Shown one piece after another: positions 26,277 to 35,806 of a stretch of DNA of 64,000 nt. The translations under genes and the position numbers were made by a program. The DNA comes from Ramlibacter sp. (GTDB lineage Bacteria > Pseudomonadota > Gammaproteobacteria > Burkholderiales > Burkholderiaceae_C). The notes under the pieces are model-generated. The model had not been told where the DNA came from. It saw only the letters and a program-made list of their open reading frames with translations, and searched no databases. How positions within the stretch are numbered: position 1 is the stretch's first letter; each line of letters begins with the position of its first letter. The DNA is taken from the NCBI GenBank assembly GCA_016713005.1, contig JADJPY010000002.1, forward strand, positions 179,242 to 243,241, written 5' to 3'.

Positions 26277-28967
26277 ATGGCCGCAGTACCCGGGAACCTG
26301 TTCGGTTCCGCCACCCAAGACGCTGACAGCCAGGAAACCCGCGAATGGATTGACGCCCTTTCGGCCGTCATTGCCAGCAGCCCTACCAATGCCGAGGGCC
26401 GCGAACGCGCCCATTTCCTGCTCGAGCAATTGCTGGAGCAGGCACGCCAGGAGGGCATTGACATGCCTTTCTCGGCCACCACCGGCTACATCAACACCAT
26501 CGAGCCGCAGGACGAGGCCCATTGCCCCGGCAACCTCGACATTGAAGAGCGCCTGCGCGCCTACATGCGCTGGAACGCCATGGCCATGGTGGTCAAGGCC
26601 AACCGCCACAACCCCGCCGACGGCGGCGACCTGGGCGGCCACATCGGCTCCTTTGCCTCGCTGGCCCACATGTTCGGCGCCGGCTTCAACCACTTCTGGC
26701 ATGCCGCGAGTGAAAACCATGGCGGCGACTGCATCTACATCCAGGGCCACGTGTCGCCCGGCGTGTATGCGCGTGCTTACCTTGAAGGCCGCCTGACCGA
26801 AGAGCAGTTGCTCAACTTCCGCCAGGAAGTGGATGGCAAGGGCCTGTCCAGCTACCCGCACCCCAAGCTGATGCCCGAGTTCTGGCAGTTCCCCACGGTC
26901 TCGATGGGCCTGGGCCCGCTGATGGCCATCTACCAGGCCCGCTTCCTCAAGTACCTGCACGCCCGCGGCATTGCCAACACCGAGAACCGCAAGGTCTGGG
27001 TGTTCTGTGGCGACGGCGAGATGGACGAGGTGGAAAGCCTGGGCGCCATCGGCCTGGCGGCGCGCGAGAAGCTGGACAACCTGGTCTTCGTGATCAACTG
27101 CAACCTGCAGCGCCTGGACGGACCGGTGCGTGGCAACGGCAAGATCATCCAGGAGCTCGAAGGCGAGTTCCGCGGCTCGGGCTGGAACGTGATCAAGCTG
27201 CTGTGGGGCAGCTACTGGGACCCGCTGCTGGCGCGCGACAAGGACGGCGCGCTGCGCAAGCTGATGATGGACACGGTGGATGGCGACTATCAGGCTTTCA
27301 AGGCCAACGACGGTGCCTACGTGCGCAAGCATTTCTTTGGCCGCGACCCGCGCACGCTGGAGATGGTGGCCCACATGAGCGACGACGACATCTGGAACCT
27401 GCGTCGCGGCGGCCACGACCCGCAAAAGGTGTATGCGGCTTTCGACAGGGCCGTCAAGCACAAGGGCCAGCCGACAGTTCTGCTGATCAAGACCGTCAAG
27501 GGCTTTGGCATGGGCAAGATCGGCGAAGGCAAGAACACCGTGCACCAGACCAAGAAGGCGACCGCTTCAACATCCCCATCCCCGACAGCGAGCTGCCCAA
27601 GCTGCCGTTTTACAAGCCGGCCGACGACACGCCCGAAATGCAGTACCTGCACGCGCGGCGCAAGGCGCTGGGTGGGTATCTGCCCCACCGCCGCACCAAG
27701 GCCGACGAGAGCTTTACCGTGCCTTCCATCGAGACCTTCAAGGCCGTGCTGGAACCCACCGCCGAGGGCCGCGAGATATCAACCACGCAAGCGTACGTGC
27801 GCTTCCTGACGCAGCTGTTGCGCGACCAGGCGCTGGGCCCGCGCGTGGTGCCCATCCTGGTGGACGAGGCCCGTACCTTCGGCATGGAGGGCCTGTTCCG
27901 CCAGGTCGGCATCTACAACCCGGCAGGCCAGCAGTACACCCCGGTGGACAAAGACCAGGTGATGTACTACAAGGAAGACGTCAAGGGCCAGATCCTGCAG
28001 GAAGGCATCAACGAAGCGGGCGGCATGAGCAGCTGGATTGCGGCGGCCACCAGCTACAGCACCAGCAACCGCATCATGGTGCCCTTCTATGTGTACTACT
28101 CCATGTTCGGCTTCCAGCGCATCGGCGATCTGGCCTGGGCGGCGGGCGACATGCAGGCGCGCGGCTTCCTGCTGGGCGGCACCTCCGGGCGCACCACGCT
28201 CAACGGCGAAGGCCTGCAGCACGAAGACGGCCACAGCCACATCCTGGCCGGCACCATCCCCAACTGCATCAGCTACGACCCCACGTTTGCGCACGAAGTC
28301 GGCGTGATCCTGCACCATGGCTTGAAGCGCATGGTCGAGAAGCAGGACAACGTCTTCTACTACCTGACGCTGCTCAATGAAAACTACGCCATGCCCGGCC
28401 TCACGCCCGGCACCGAGGAGCAGATCATCAAGGGCATGTACCTGTGCAAGCCGGGCGCCAAGGCGACGCCGCGCGTGCAGCTTCTGGGCAGCGGCACCAT
28501 CCTTCGCGAGAGCCTTGCCGCTCAGGATGCTGGAGAAGGACTGGGGCGTGTCGGCGGATGTCTGGAGCTGCCCGAGCTTCAACGAGCTGGGCCGCGACGG
28601 CCAGGCCGCTGATCGTTACAACCTGCTGCACCCCACCGACAGAGCCGCAGGTGCCCTTCGTGGCCCAGCAGCTGGAAAAGCACACCGGCCCGGTGATTGC
28701 CTCCACCGACTACATGAAGGCCTACGCCGAGCAGATCCGGCCGTTCATCCCCAGGGCCGCACCTACAAGGTGCTGGGCACCGACGGATTTGGCCGCAGCG
28801 ACTTCCGCGGCAAGTTGCGCGAGCACTTCGAAGTCAACCGTCACTACGTCGTGGTCGCCGCCCTCAAGGCGCTGAGCGAGGAGGGCACGGTGCCGGCAGC
28901 CAAGGTGGCGGAAGCCATCCAGAAGTACGGCATCAAGGCAGACAAGATCAACCCGCTGTACGCCTGA
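26277..28967 (+). CDS. aceE: Pyruvate dehydrogenase E1 component, homodimeric type, frameshifted
   Basis: About 900 residues expected, close to the span seen. It decarboxylates pyruvate with thiamine diphosphate and acetylates the lipoyl groups of AceF. The ThDP motif is VFCGDGEMDEVESLGAI through LVFVINCNLQRLDGPVRG; the middle part has GINEAGGMSSWIAAATSYS. The frame breaks near 27560, where KK is followed almost directly by DRFNIPIPD, apparently losing about ten codons plus a frame change, and again near 28520, 28640 and 28750 (a CCCC run that should be five C). The ATG at 26277 follows AAGAGGAG. An AT-rich stretch at 26170-26215 probably holds the promoter. Confidence 0.9.
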
Positions 28968-28985
28968 ACATCCGGAGACAACAAC

Positions 28986-30661
28986 ATGGCAACGATTGAA
29001 GTGCAGGTCCCGGACATCGGCGACTTTGATGAAGTGGCGGTCATTGAACTGCTGGTCAAACCGGGCGACACGGTCAAGGCCGAGCAAAGCCTGATCACCG
29101 TGGAGTCGGACAAGGCGTCGATGGAAATCCCGTCGTCGGCCGCGGGGGTGGTCAAGGAGCTGAAGGTCAAGCTGGGCGACAAGGTCAAGCAAGGCTCCCC
29201 GGTCGTCCTGTTGGAGTCTGCAGGTGCCGCTGCCGCCCCGGCTGCGCCATCTTCAGCACAAAAACCGGCTGCAGCCCCCGCCAGCGCTGCAGCACCCGCT
29301 ACAAAAACGATAGCGTCCGAAGCTCCAGCCGAAGCTGCCGTGGCTGCCGGCCCGGTGGAAGTGCGCGTGCCCGACATTGGCGACTTCAAGGACGTGGCTG
29401 TCATTGAAGTGCTGGTCAAGCCCGGCGATGCGATCAAGGTCGAGCAGAGCCTGATTACCGTCGAGTCGGACAAGGCGTCGATGGAAATCCCCTCCAGCCA
29501 CGCGGGCGTGCTCAAGGAACTCAAGGTCAAGGTGGGCGACAAGGTCAATATCGGTGACCTCGTCGCCGTGCTGCAGGGTGCCGCCGGCGCTGCGCCGGCC
29601 GCGGTTGCCGCAGAAGCCTCCGGGCCGGCCGCCAGCGCGCCCGTCGCTGCGCCAACCGCCGCTGTGGCTGCCACGTCCCCGGCGCCGCCGCCGTGCCTGC
29701 CCACCAGCCCGGCACGCCCGGTGCCGGCCTGCCGCACGCTTCGCCGTCGATCCGCAAGTTCGCACGCGAACTGGGGGTGCCACTGGACGAGGTCAAGGGC
29801 TCAGGACCCAAGGGACGCATCACCCAGGAGGATGTGCAGAACTTCACCCGTGCCGTGATGAGCGGCGCGGCGCAGACGAAAGCGATCGCCGCCAAAGCAC
29901 CCGCGGCGGGCAGTGGCGACGGGGCAGGCCTGGGACTGATTCCGTGGCCCAAGGTGGACTTTGCCAAGTTCGGGCCGATTGAGCGCAAGGAGATGGGGCG
30001 CATCAAGAAGATCAGCGGCGCCAACCTGCTGCGCAACGCGATCATGATCCCGGCCGTCACCAACCATGACGACGCCGACATCACCGATCTGGAGGCTTTC
30101 CGCGTGGCCACCAACAAGGAAAACGAGAAGTCGGGCATCAAGGTGACCATGCTCGCGTTCCTGATCAAGGCCTGTGTCTCGGCACTGAAGAAGTTCCCCG
30201 ACTTCAACAGCTCGCTGGACGGCGACGCCCTCATCTACAAGCAGTACTTCCATATCGGTTTTGCCGCCGACACGCCCAATGGGCTGGTGGTGCCGGTGAT
30301 CAAGGACGCCGACAAGAAAGGCGTGCTGCAGATCAGCCAGGAAATGGGCGAACTCGCCAAAAAGGCGCGCGACGGCAAGCTGGGCCCAGCCGACATGAGC
30401 GGTGGCTGCTTCAGCATCAGCTCACTCGGCGGCATTGGCGGGCGTTACTTCACGCCCATCATCAATGCGCCCGAGGTGGCGATTTTGGGCGTGTGCAAGA
30501 GCCAGATGGAGCCGGTATGGGATGGCAAGCAGTTTGTGCCGCGGCTGATGCTGCCGCTGAGCCTGACCTGGGACCACCGGGTGATCGACGGGCCGCTGCC
30601 GCGCGCTTTCAACGCCTACCTGGGCCAGATCCTGGGCGATTTCCGCCGCGTACTGCTCTGA
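28986..30661 (+). CDS. aceF: Pyruvate dehydrogenase E2, dihydrolipoamide acetyltransferase, one frameshift
   Basis: About 558 residues. Two N-terminal lipoyl domains (residues about 2-75 and 120-195) each carry the lipoylated lysine in ESDKASMEIPSS. They are joined by an alanine/proline linker encoded by a reverse copy of the 57-nt repeat (29259-29315). A peripheral subunit-binding domain follows (PSIRKFARELGVPLDEVKGS), then the catalytic domain ending with the active-site DHRVIDG. The frame changes near 29690 within the second linker. It starts 18 bases after aceE, with GGAGA upstream. Confidence 0.92.
29259..29315 (-). repeat. 57-nt dispersed repeat, copy C, in the AceF lipoyl-domain linker
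   Basis: On the minus strand it begins CGCTATCGTT, has GTAGCGGGTGC at repeat positions 14-24, GCGGGGGCTGCAGCCGG at 35-51 and a T5 run. The plus-strand reading encodes part of the flexible Ala/Pro linker between the first and second lipoyl domains. Confidence 0.8.
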
Positions 30662-30667
30662 TCGGCC

Positions 30668-31241
30668 ATGACCACCGTTGTTGTGGCCCGCAAGGGCAAC
30701 CAGGTCGCCATCGGCGCCGACACGCTGGTGACGTTTGGCGACACCCGCCTTCGCACCGCCACGAGTCCAACAGCAAGATCTTCCGGGTCGGTGATTCGTA
30801 TTTCGGCATGGCCGGCACCGTGGCTCATTTCCCCGTGCTGCGCAAGGCGCTGGCCGCGCTGGCACCGGCCGAACGCACGCTGTCCACCAAGGACGAGATC
30901 TTCGCCACCTTCACCAAGCTGCACCCCAGCTGAAGGAGCAGTTCTTCCTGCAGACCAAGGAGGAAGACAGCGACCCGTACGAGTCCAGCCAGTTCACCGT
31001 GCTGGTGGCCAACCCGCACGGCATCTGGGGCGTGTACAGCTACCGCGAAATCTTCGAGTTCAAGGACCTGGGCCATCGGCTCGGGGCGCAGCTTTGCACT
31101 GGGCGCCATGCACGCGGCATGGGCGGTGCGCGCAACGCCCGTGAACTGGCCGCCGCCAGCCTGGCCGCCGGGCTCGAATTCGACAAGAACTCCGCAGGTC
31201 CGTCCGACCTGCACACCGTCAAGCTGAAAGGTGGCAAATGA
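30668..31241 (+). CDS. Proteasome-like Ntn hydrolase, BPH/HslV-related, frameshifted
   Basis: About 190 residues after repair. It begins MTTVVVARKGNQVAIGAD, so removal of Met would expose an N-terminal threonine, the nucleophile of proteasome-type peptidases. A lysine in NSKIFRVGDSYFGMAGT and the later SQFTVLVANPHGIWGVYS and GRSFALGAMHAAWA are proteasome-fold blocks. It differs from HslV at the N-terminus and has no HslU neighbour, which points to the beta-proteobacterial proteasome homologue (BPH). Frames break near 30760, 30925 (CCCC for five C) and 31070. It sits between aceF (6 bases) and lpdA (ATGA overlap), so it belongs to the PDH operon. Confidence 0.75.
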
Positions 31242-33091
31242 GCCTCATCGACATCAAGGTCCCCGACATCGGTGACTTCGCGGAAGTGGCCGTGATCGAG
31301 CTGCTGGTCAAACCCGGCGACACCATCAAGGCCGAGCAGTCGCTGCTGACGGTGGAGTCCGACAAGGCCTCGATGGAGATTCCGAGCAGCCACGCGGGCG
31401 TGGTCAAGGAGCTCAAGGTCAAGCTGGGCGACACGGTCAGCGAAGGTTCGATGGTGCTGGTGCTGGAGGCCGCAGGTGCGGCTGCAGCGCCGGTTTTAGT
31501 GCCAAATCAGGCTGCAGCCCCCGCCAGTGCTTCGTCACCCGCTACAAAAACAATAGCACCCTCCGTGCCCGCCGGCACGCCTGCGCCACAGGCCACCAGC
31601 TTTGCCGGCAGCGCCGACATCGAGTGCGATGTGCTGGTGCTGGGTGGTGGCCCTGGTGGCTACAGCGCGGCGTTCCGCGCCGCCGACCTGGGCCTGAAGG
31701 TGGTGCTGGTGGAGCGCTTTCCAGTCCTGGGCGGCGTGTGCCTGAACGTGGGTTGCATCCCTTCAGGCGCTGCTGCACGTGGCGGCGGTGATGGACGAGG
31801 TCAGCCACCTGGGCCACCTGGGCGTGGAGTTCGGCGCGCCCAAGGTCAGCGTGGACAAACTGCGCGGCCACAAGGAGAAAGTGATCGGCAAGCTCACTGG
31901 TGGCCTGGCCGCCATGGCCAAGATGCGCAAGGTGACCACCGTGCGCGGCTACGGCGTATTCGCAGGAGCCAACCACCTGGAAGTGGAAGAGACCACCGGC
32001 AGCGGGCAGGAGAAGACCGGCACGAAGAAGGTGATTGCCTTCAAGGCGCCATCATCGCCGCCGGCAGCCAGGCCGTGCGCCTGCCCTTCATGCCAGACGA
32101 CCCGCGCGTGGTGGACAGCACCGGCGCGCTGGCGCTGGCGGGTGTGCCCAAACGTATGCTGATCCTGGGTGGCGGCATCATCGGCCTGGAGATGGGCACG
32201 GTCTACAGCACGCTGGGCGCGCGCCTGGACGTGGTGGAAATGCTCGACGGCCTGATGCAAGGCGCCGACCGCGACCTGGTCAAGATCTGGCAGAAGATGA
32301 ACGCCAAGCGCTTCGACAACATCATGCTCAAGACCAAGACCGTCTCCGCACGCGCCTTGCCCGAAGGCATTGAGGTCACGTTTGCGCCCGCGGAGGAGGG
32401 CGGCACCGCCCCTGCGCCGCAGGTGTACGACCTGGTGTTGCAGGCCGTGGGCCGCACCCCCAACGGCAAGAAGATCGCCGCCGACAAGGCTGGCGTGGCC
32501 GTGACCGACCGGGGCTTCATCAACGTGGACATCCAGATGCGCACCAACGTGCCGCACATCTTTGCGATTGGCGACATCGTCGGCCAGCCCATGCTGGCGC
32601 ACAAGGCCGTGCACGAGGCGCATGTGGCCGCTGAAGTCATTGCCGGTGAACTGCAAGGCAACAAGGAGCTGGCCAGCGCCGCCTTCAACGCCCGCGTGAT
32701 CCCCAGCGTGGCCTACACCGACCCCGAAGTGGCCTGGGTCGGCCTCACGGAAGATCAGGCCAAGGCGCAAGGCATCAAGGTCAAGAAGGGTCTGTTCCCC
32801 TGGACGGCCTCCGGCCGCGCCATTGCCAACGGCCGCGACGAAGGCGTCACCAAGCTCTTGTTCGACGACAGCCCCGAGGCGCATGGCCACGGCAAGATCC
32901 TGGGCGGCGGCATGGTCGGCACGCACGCGGGCGACATGATCGGCGAGGTGGCACTGGCCATCGAGATGGGCGCCGACGCAGTGGACATCGGCAAGACCAT
33001 CCACCCGCATCCGACGCTGGGCGAGAGCATCGGCATGGCGGCGGAAGTGGCGCATGGCAGCTGCACGGATGTGCCGCCAGCGCGGAAGTAA
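31238..33091 (+). CDS. lpdA: Dihydrolipoamide dehydrogenase with N-terminal lipoyl domain, two compensating frameshifts
   Basis: About 617 codons. An N-terminal lipoyl domain (ESDKASMEIPSSHAG) and an Ala/Pro linker, encoded by repeat copy D, precede the flavoprotein: FAD motif VLGGGPGGYSAAFRAADLG, redox pair in GGVCLNVGCIPS, NAD motif ILGGGIIGLEMGTVYSTLG, FAIGDIV and the C-terminal HPHPTLGES with the catalytic histidine. The frame stays open throughout, but the stretch 31765-32045 is read in the wrong phase: the correct phase reads ALLHVAAVMDEVSHLGHLGV there and KVIAFKG at the end. A conceptual translation would therefore contain about 90 wrong residues. It regenerates oxidised lipoamide on AceF. 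Confidence 0.92.
   Translation: MSLIDIKVPDIGDFAEVAVIELLVKPGDTIKAEQSLLTVESDKASMEIPSSHAGVVKELKVKLGDTVSEGSMVLVLEAAGAAAAPVLVPNQAAAPASASSPATKTIAPSVPAGTPAPQATSFAGSADIECDVLVLGGGPGGYSAAFRAADLGLKVVLVERFPVLGGVCLNVGCIPSGAAARGGGDGRGQPPGPPGRGVRRAQGQRGQTARPQGESDRQAHWWPGRHGQDAQGDHRARLRRIRRSQPPGSGRDHRQRAGEDRHEEGDCLQGAIIAAGSQAVRLPFMPDDPRVVDSTGALALAGVPKRMLILGGGIIGLEMGTVYSTLGARLDVVEMLDGLMQGADRDLVKIWQKMNAKRFDNIMLKTKTVSARALPEGIEVTFAPAEEGGTAPAPQVYDLVLQAVGRTPNGKKIAADKAGVAVTDRGFINVDIQMRTNVPHIFAIGDIVGQPMLAHKAVHEAHVAAEVIAGELQGNKELASAAFNARVIPSVAYTDPEVAWVGLTEDQAKAQGIKVKKGLFPWTASGRAIANGRDEGVTKLLFDDSPEAHGHGKILGGGMVGTHAGDMIGEVALAIEMGADAVDIGKTIHPHPTLGESIGMAAEVAHGSCTDVPPARK
31502..31558 (-). repeat. 57-nt dispersed repeat, copy D, in the LpdA lipoyl linker
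   Basis: On the minus strand it begins TGCTATTGTT, has GTAGCGGGTG at repeat positions 14-23, TGGCGGGGGCTGCAGCC at 33-49 and GATTTGG at 51-57. It is closest to copy C and lies at the equivalent place, the linker following a lipoyl domain. Confidence 0.8.
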
Positions 33092-33116
33092 ACCGACCTG
33101 ACGCGTCAAACCTTCA

Positions 33117-33146
33117 AGCCCGAACTGGCAACAGTTCGGGCTTTTT
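33117..33146 (+). terminator. Rho-independent terminator of the PDH operon
   Basis: AGCCCGAACTG (33117-33127) and CAGTTCGGGCT (33132-33142) form an 11-base perfect stem with a GCAA loop, followed by TTTT. It begins 26 bases after the lpdA stop and marks the end of the aceE-lpdA transcript and of the conserved region. Confidence 0.93.
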
Positions 33147-33183
33147 GCTGTCTGGCGGCTCGGCAATATTTGTTGTGGAGGTA

Positions 33184-33207
33184 ATAACTGTATAAATGTA
33201 CAGTTAT
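33184..33207. promoter_or_regulatory. 24-bp palindrome with a LexA-box pattern
   Basis: ATAACTGTA (33184-33192) and TACAGTTAT (33199-33207) are perfect 9-base arms around TAAATG. The core fits CTGT-N8-ACAG, the SOS box pattern used by LexA in beta- and gamma-proteobacteria. It lies between the PDH terminator and the IS91-type transposase. It could be an SOS operator, a leftover from a lost SOS gene, or a subterminal palindrome of the IS91-like element; sequence alone does not decide. Confidence 0.5.
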
Positions 33208-34884
33208 GTGCCCTATGCCACGCCCATCAAGGCGTTGCACCATGCACACGTCTACAGCTCAGTCGCACGCAAGGCCACAATCGCACCACCATGCGGGCCG
33301 CAGCGCGCTGCCGCCGCCCCAGCTGCAGCAGTAGCCAAACCCAAACTCTTCAACCCGCGCCACCCCGAGCGCACGCTGCTCTACCAAACCATAGCAGAAC
33401 ACTTCGAGACTTGGCATGAGCTGGCCAGTGCAGGCCAGTTCGACGGCCAGGGCGACCATCCACCCCTAAGTCTTATGTTCGCCAAGCCTTTCGTAAGTAT
33501 CTGGAGTGCGGCATCTTCGCCCACGGCTTTGCCCGGGCGTGGTGTGACGATTGTGGTCACGACTATTTTGTCGCCTTCTCCTGCAAAGGCCGGGGTGTCT
33601 GCCCCTCGTGCAACACCCGGCGCATGGTGGAAACGGCGGCGCACCTCACGGACCACGTCTTTCCTCGCCTGCCGGTGCGCCAGTGGGTGCTGTCGGTTCC
33701 GAAGCGGCTACGCTACTTTATGCAGCGCGACGGGCCAGTGCTCAACATGGTGCTGCGCATCTTCCTGCGCGTTATTGCGCAAAGCCAATCTGCCAATTGC
33801 CCCGGTGCAGCGGACGTGAACAATGCTGCCCTGCACATCGGCGCTGTGGCCTTTATCCACCGGTTCGGCTCCAGCCTGAACGAGCATGTGCACTTCCACG
33901 TCTGCGTGGTCGATGGGGTGTTTGAGCAAGTGCCGGGCGAGGGCGATGCCGATGCCCAGGGGCAGCCATCCCGGCGGGCGTGCTTTTCCACCCGGCCACA
34001 GGCGTGGATGCGGATGCCGTAGCCCAGGTGCAAGCTACCTTGCGCAAACGCATCCTGCGCGCCTTCGTGGGCCGGGGCCTGCTGGAGAGCTGTGACGCCA
34101 AAGACATGCTGGCCTACCCGCATAGCGGCTTTCGGTCGATGCCGGGGTGTGCATCGAAGCGCACGACCGCGCAGCCCTGGAACGCCTGCTGCGCTACTGC
34201 GCCCGCCCACCCTTTGCCATGGAACGTCTGCGCAAAGAGGGCGCTGCGCTGGTGTACCGCTGTGCCAAGCAGCGCAGCGAGCCCACCAGCGACAAGCGCG
34301 GTGCCAAGGCAGATGAGCTGACCCTCACGCCACTGGAGCTGATCGACCGCATTGCCGCCCTGGTGCCACCACCGCGCACCCACCGGCACCGCTACTTTGG
34401 TGTGCTGGCACCGAACTCGCCGCTCAGGGCTGCGGCGGTGGCGCTGGCGACACCGCAACAACCGATCAAGCAAGTCGTGGTGCAGACCGAGCCAGCCGCC
34501 ACGGGCGAGGGCGTGCCTGCAGTGGCACCGCTGGGCCACGCGATCCCACCCACGCCCGAACCTGCGCCACCCAAGCGCGCACCGGCACACTACCTGTGGG
34601 CGGTGTTGATCGCCCGTATTTACGAAGTGTTCCCGCTGCTGTGCCCAATCTGCGGTGGTCAGATGCGCCTGATCGCGTTCATTACCGAGGGCACGCAGAT
34701 CAGGCGGATTCTGGATCACATCGGCGTCGACTCAGAACCTCCGCAAATTTCCCCGGCACGCGGACCGCCGTTGTGGGATGACTGCGATGCGCATGTCGGT
34801 GAGGGTATCGAAGTCGAGCCAGACTGGGATCTGGCGGCACAACCCGCACCCGACTACGAAGTGGACCAGCGCGTCAATTGGTAA
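33196..34884 (+). CDS. IS91-family (Y2/HUH) transposase, frameshifted
   Basis: About 520-560 residues when joined. A zinc-finger region (ARAWCDDCGHDYFVAFSC with CPSCNTRRM) precedes the relaxase-like core, whose HUH motif is NEHVHFHVCVVDGVFE. A second zinc-finger-like pair lies near the end in FPLLCPICGGQMRLIAF. The frame breaks near 33470, 33970 (CCC for CCCC) and 34130 (TTT for TTTT). The N-terminal 50 codons from 33196 are doubtful; the family-like part begins around KPKLFNPRHPERTLL (about 33340). IS91 elements move by rolling-circle replication and can carry neighbouring DNA with them, which matters for the catabolic genes downstream. Confidence 0.8.
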
Positions 34885-35117
34885 CTGAGCAAGACGGCGG
34901 CATCAATCGCTGCGGGGAGTCGCTGCGTGCGCGCCAGCCCAAAATGCGTATAGCTTCCCAAGCTCTCGCGATTGAGCGACAAGCGAGCGCTCAATCTGCC
35001 TTGGTCTGCCTTGGCCGACGTGTTTCGAAGCCAAAGACTCGTGCCATACTTGGCCTCATGCGGTTGAATTTCCTATCCGTAGTCCATCTCGCGCTGTATC
35101 AGCAGCGCCGGCGTTGT
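34885..35117. other. Spacer after the IS91-type transposase, nothing recognised
   Basis: No convincing reading frame, tRNA or hairpin was seen. The right end (oriIS) of the IS91-like element should lie here or slightly beyond, but I cannot place it by eye. Composition is less GC-rich than the PDH operon. Confidence 0.3.
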
Positions 35118-35316
35118 TCAAAGGGCAGTTCGCTGGCCGTGATGGGTGCTCAAGGCCCCGGCGTGCAGCAGTTGTAGTGTGTGTCGTAGTTTGCTCATGG
35201 TGACCCTGGGTGTGGGCATCGCTGGTTCCGGTCAAAAAACCGGGCGGCGTATGCCGCGTTCGAGTCACTCCGAACACCCGCAGGTGTCCGCTATCAGCAT
35301 GGAATCGTGTCCGCCA
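35118..35316 (-). mobile_element. Remnant of an IS21-like element: terminal repeats and istA start
   Basis: On the minus strand the segment begins TGGCGGACAC (35307-35316) and repeats GCGGACAC 23 bases inward (35284-35291), the spaced multiple terminal repeats typical of IS21-family ends. About 85 bases further on, an ATG at 35198 opens MSKLRHTLQLLHAGALST, like the start of an IstA helix-turn-helix, but a stop follows after 26 codons. The rest of the element is missing. Recognition is by pattern and memory of the family, so moderate certainty only. Confidence 0.5.
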
Positions 35317-35335
35317 TCGCGTGGAATACGCAGGC

Positions 35336-35608
35336 TTAAGGCGCGAACCACAGCTCAACCGAGCGTTTTAACTTCCATCGGAAGAGTCTTTGGCCCAAAC
35401 GGGGTCTCATGACTGGAAGCTCCTGGGCCCGCGCCCAGTAAAGGATGGAGGTTCCTCGGTCAAATATTACGGCTCGCGCCGCTGCATGCCTTGTACCCGC
35501 CAAGGCTTTGTGTTTTGGCCAATAGACGACAGGTCTGGTTTTGAGGCCTTCTTCGTCCAGCTCGTAACGTTCGCCCAACACCACAGCGTTGAATCGACGG
35601 CATCCCAA
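35336..35608 (-). CDS. Unrecognised ORF or gene fragment between IS remnant and catabolic genes
   Basis: A 90-codon frame whose product has ordinary protein-like composition (ERYELDEEGLKTRPVVYWP, then FDRGTSILYWARAQELP). A second frame on the same strand (35467-35691, MATCFILVGTRTRRETNPDA) overlaps its 5' part and may be the continuation of one broken gene. I do not recognise a family. It points away from the Rieske gene, which starts 198 bases to the right; the bases between 35692 and 35806 hold the likely promoter region of the catabolic genes. Confidence 0.25.
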   Translation of the reverse strand: MGCRRFNAVVLGERYELDEEGLKTRPVVYWPKHKALAGTRHAAARAVIFDRGTSILYWARAQELPVMRPRLGQRLFRWKLKRSVELWFAP

Positions 35609-35806
35609 CTGAGCGGCTGCCCGCCTGAGACCGCGTCAGGATTGGTTTCTCTTCGTGTTCTAGTACCGACCAGGATGAAACAGGTTGCCATAACAACTTG
35701 TGTCGATGCTCGTTTTCCCTTAGTGGCTTGGTCCTCCTAGCGGTTCACTAACGGTTGAGCTGCCGTTAGAATTGGTACCACCAGTTTGGTTAACCAGGAC
35801 TCATCC

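Noticed and set aside
25887..27545. 552-codon minus-strand frame across the aceE start
   Set aside because: Covers aceE antisense and the kinase start in a wrong phase; no recognisable domain.
30668..31241. Calling the proteasome-like gene hslV
   Set aside because: Core blocks differ from HslV and hslU is not adjacent; the BPH group fits better, though both are proteasome-fold peptidases.
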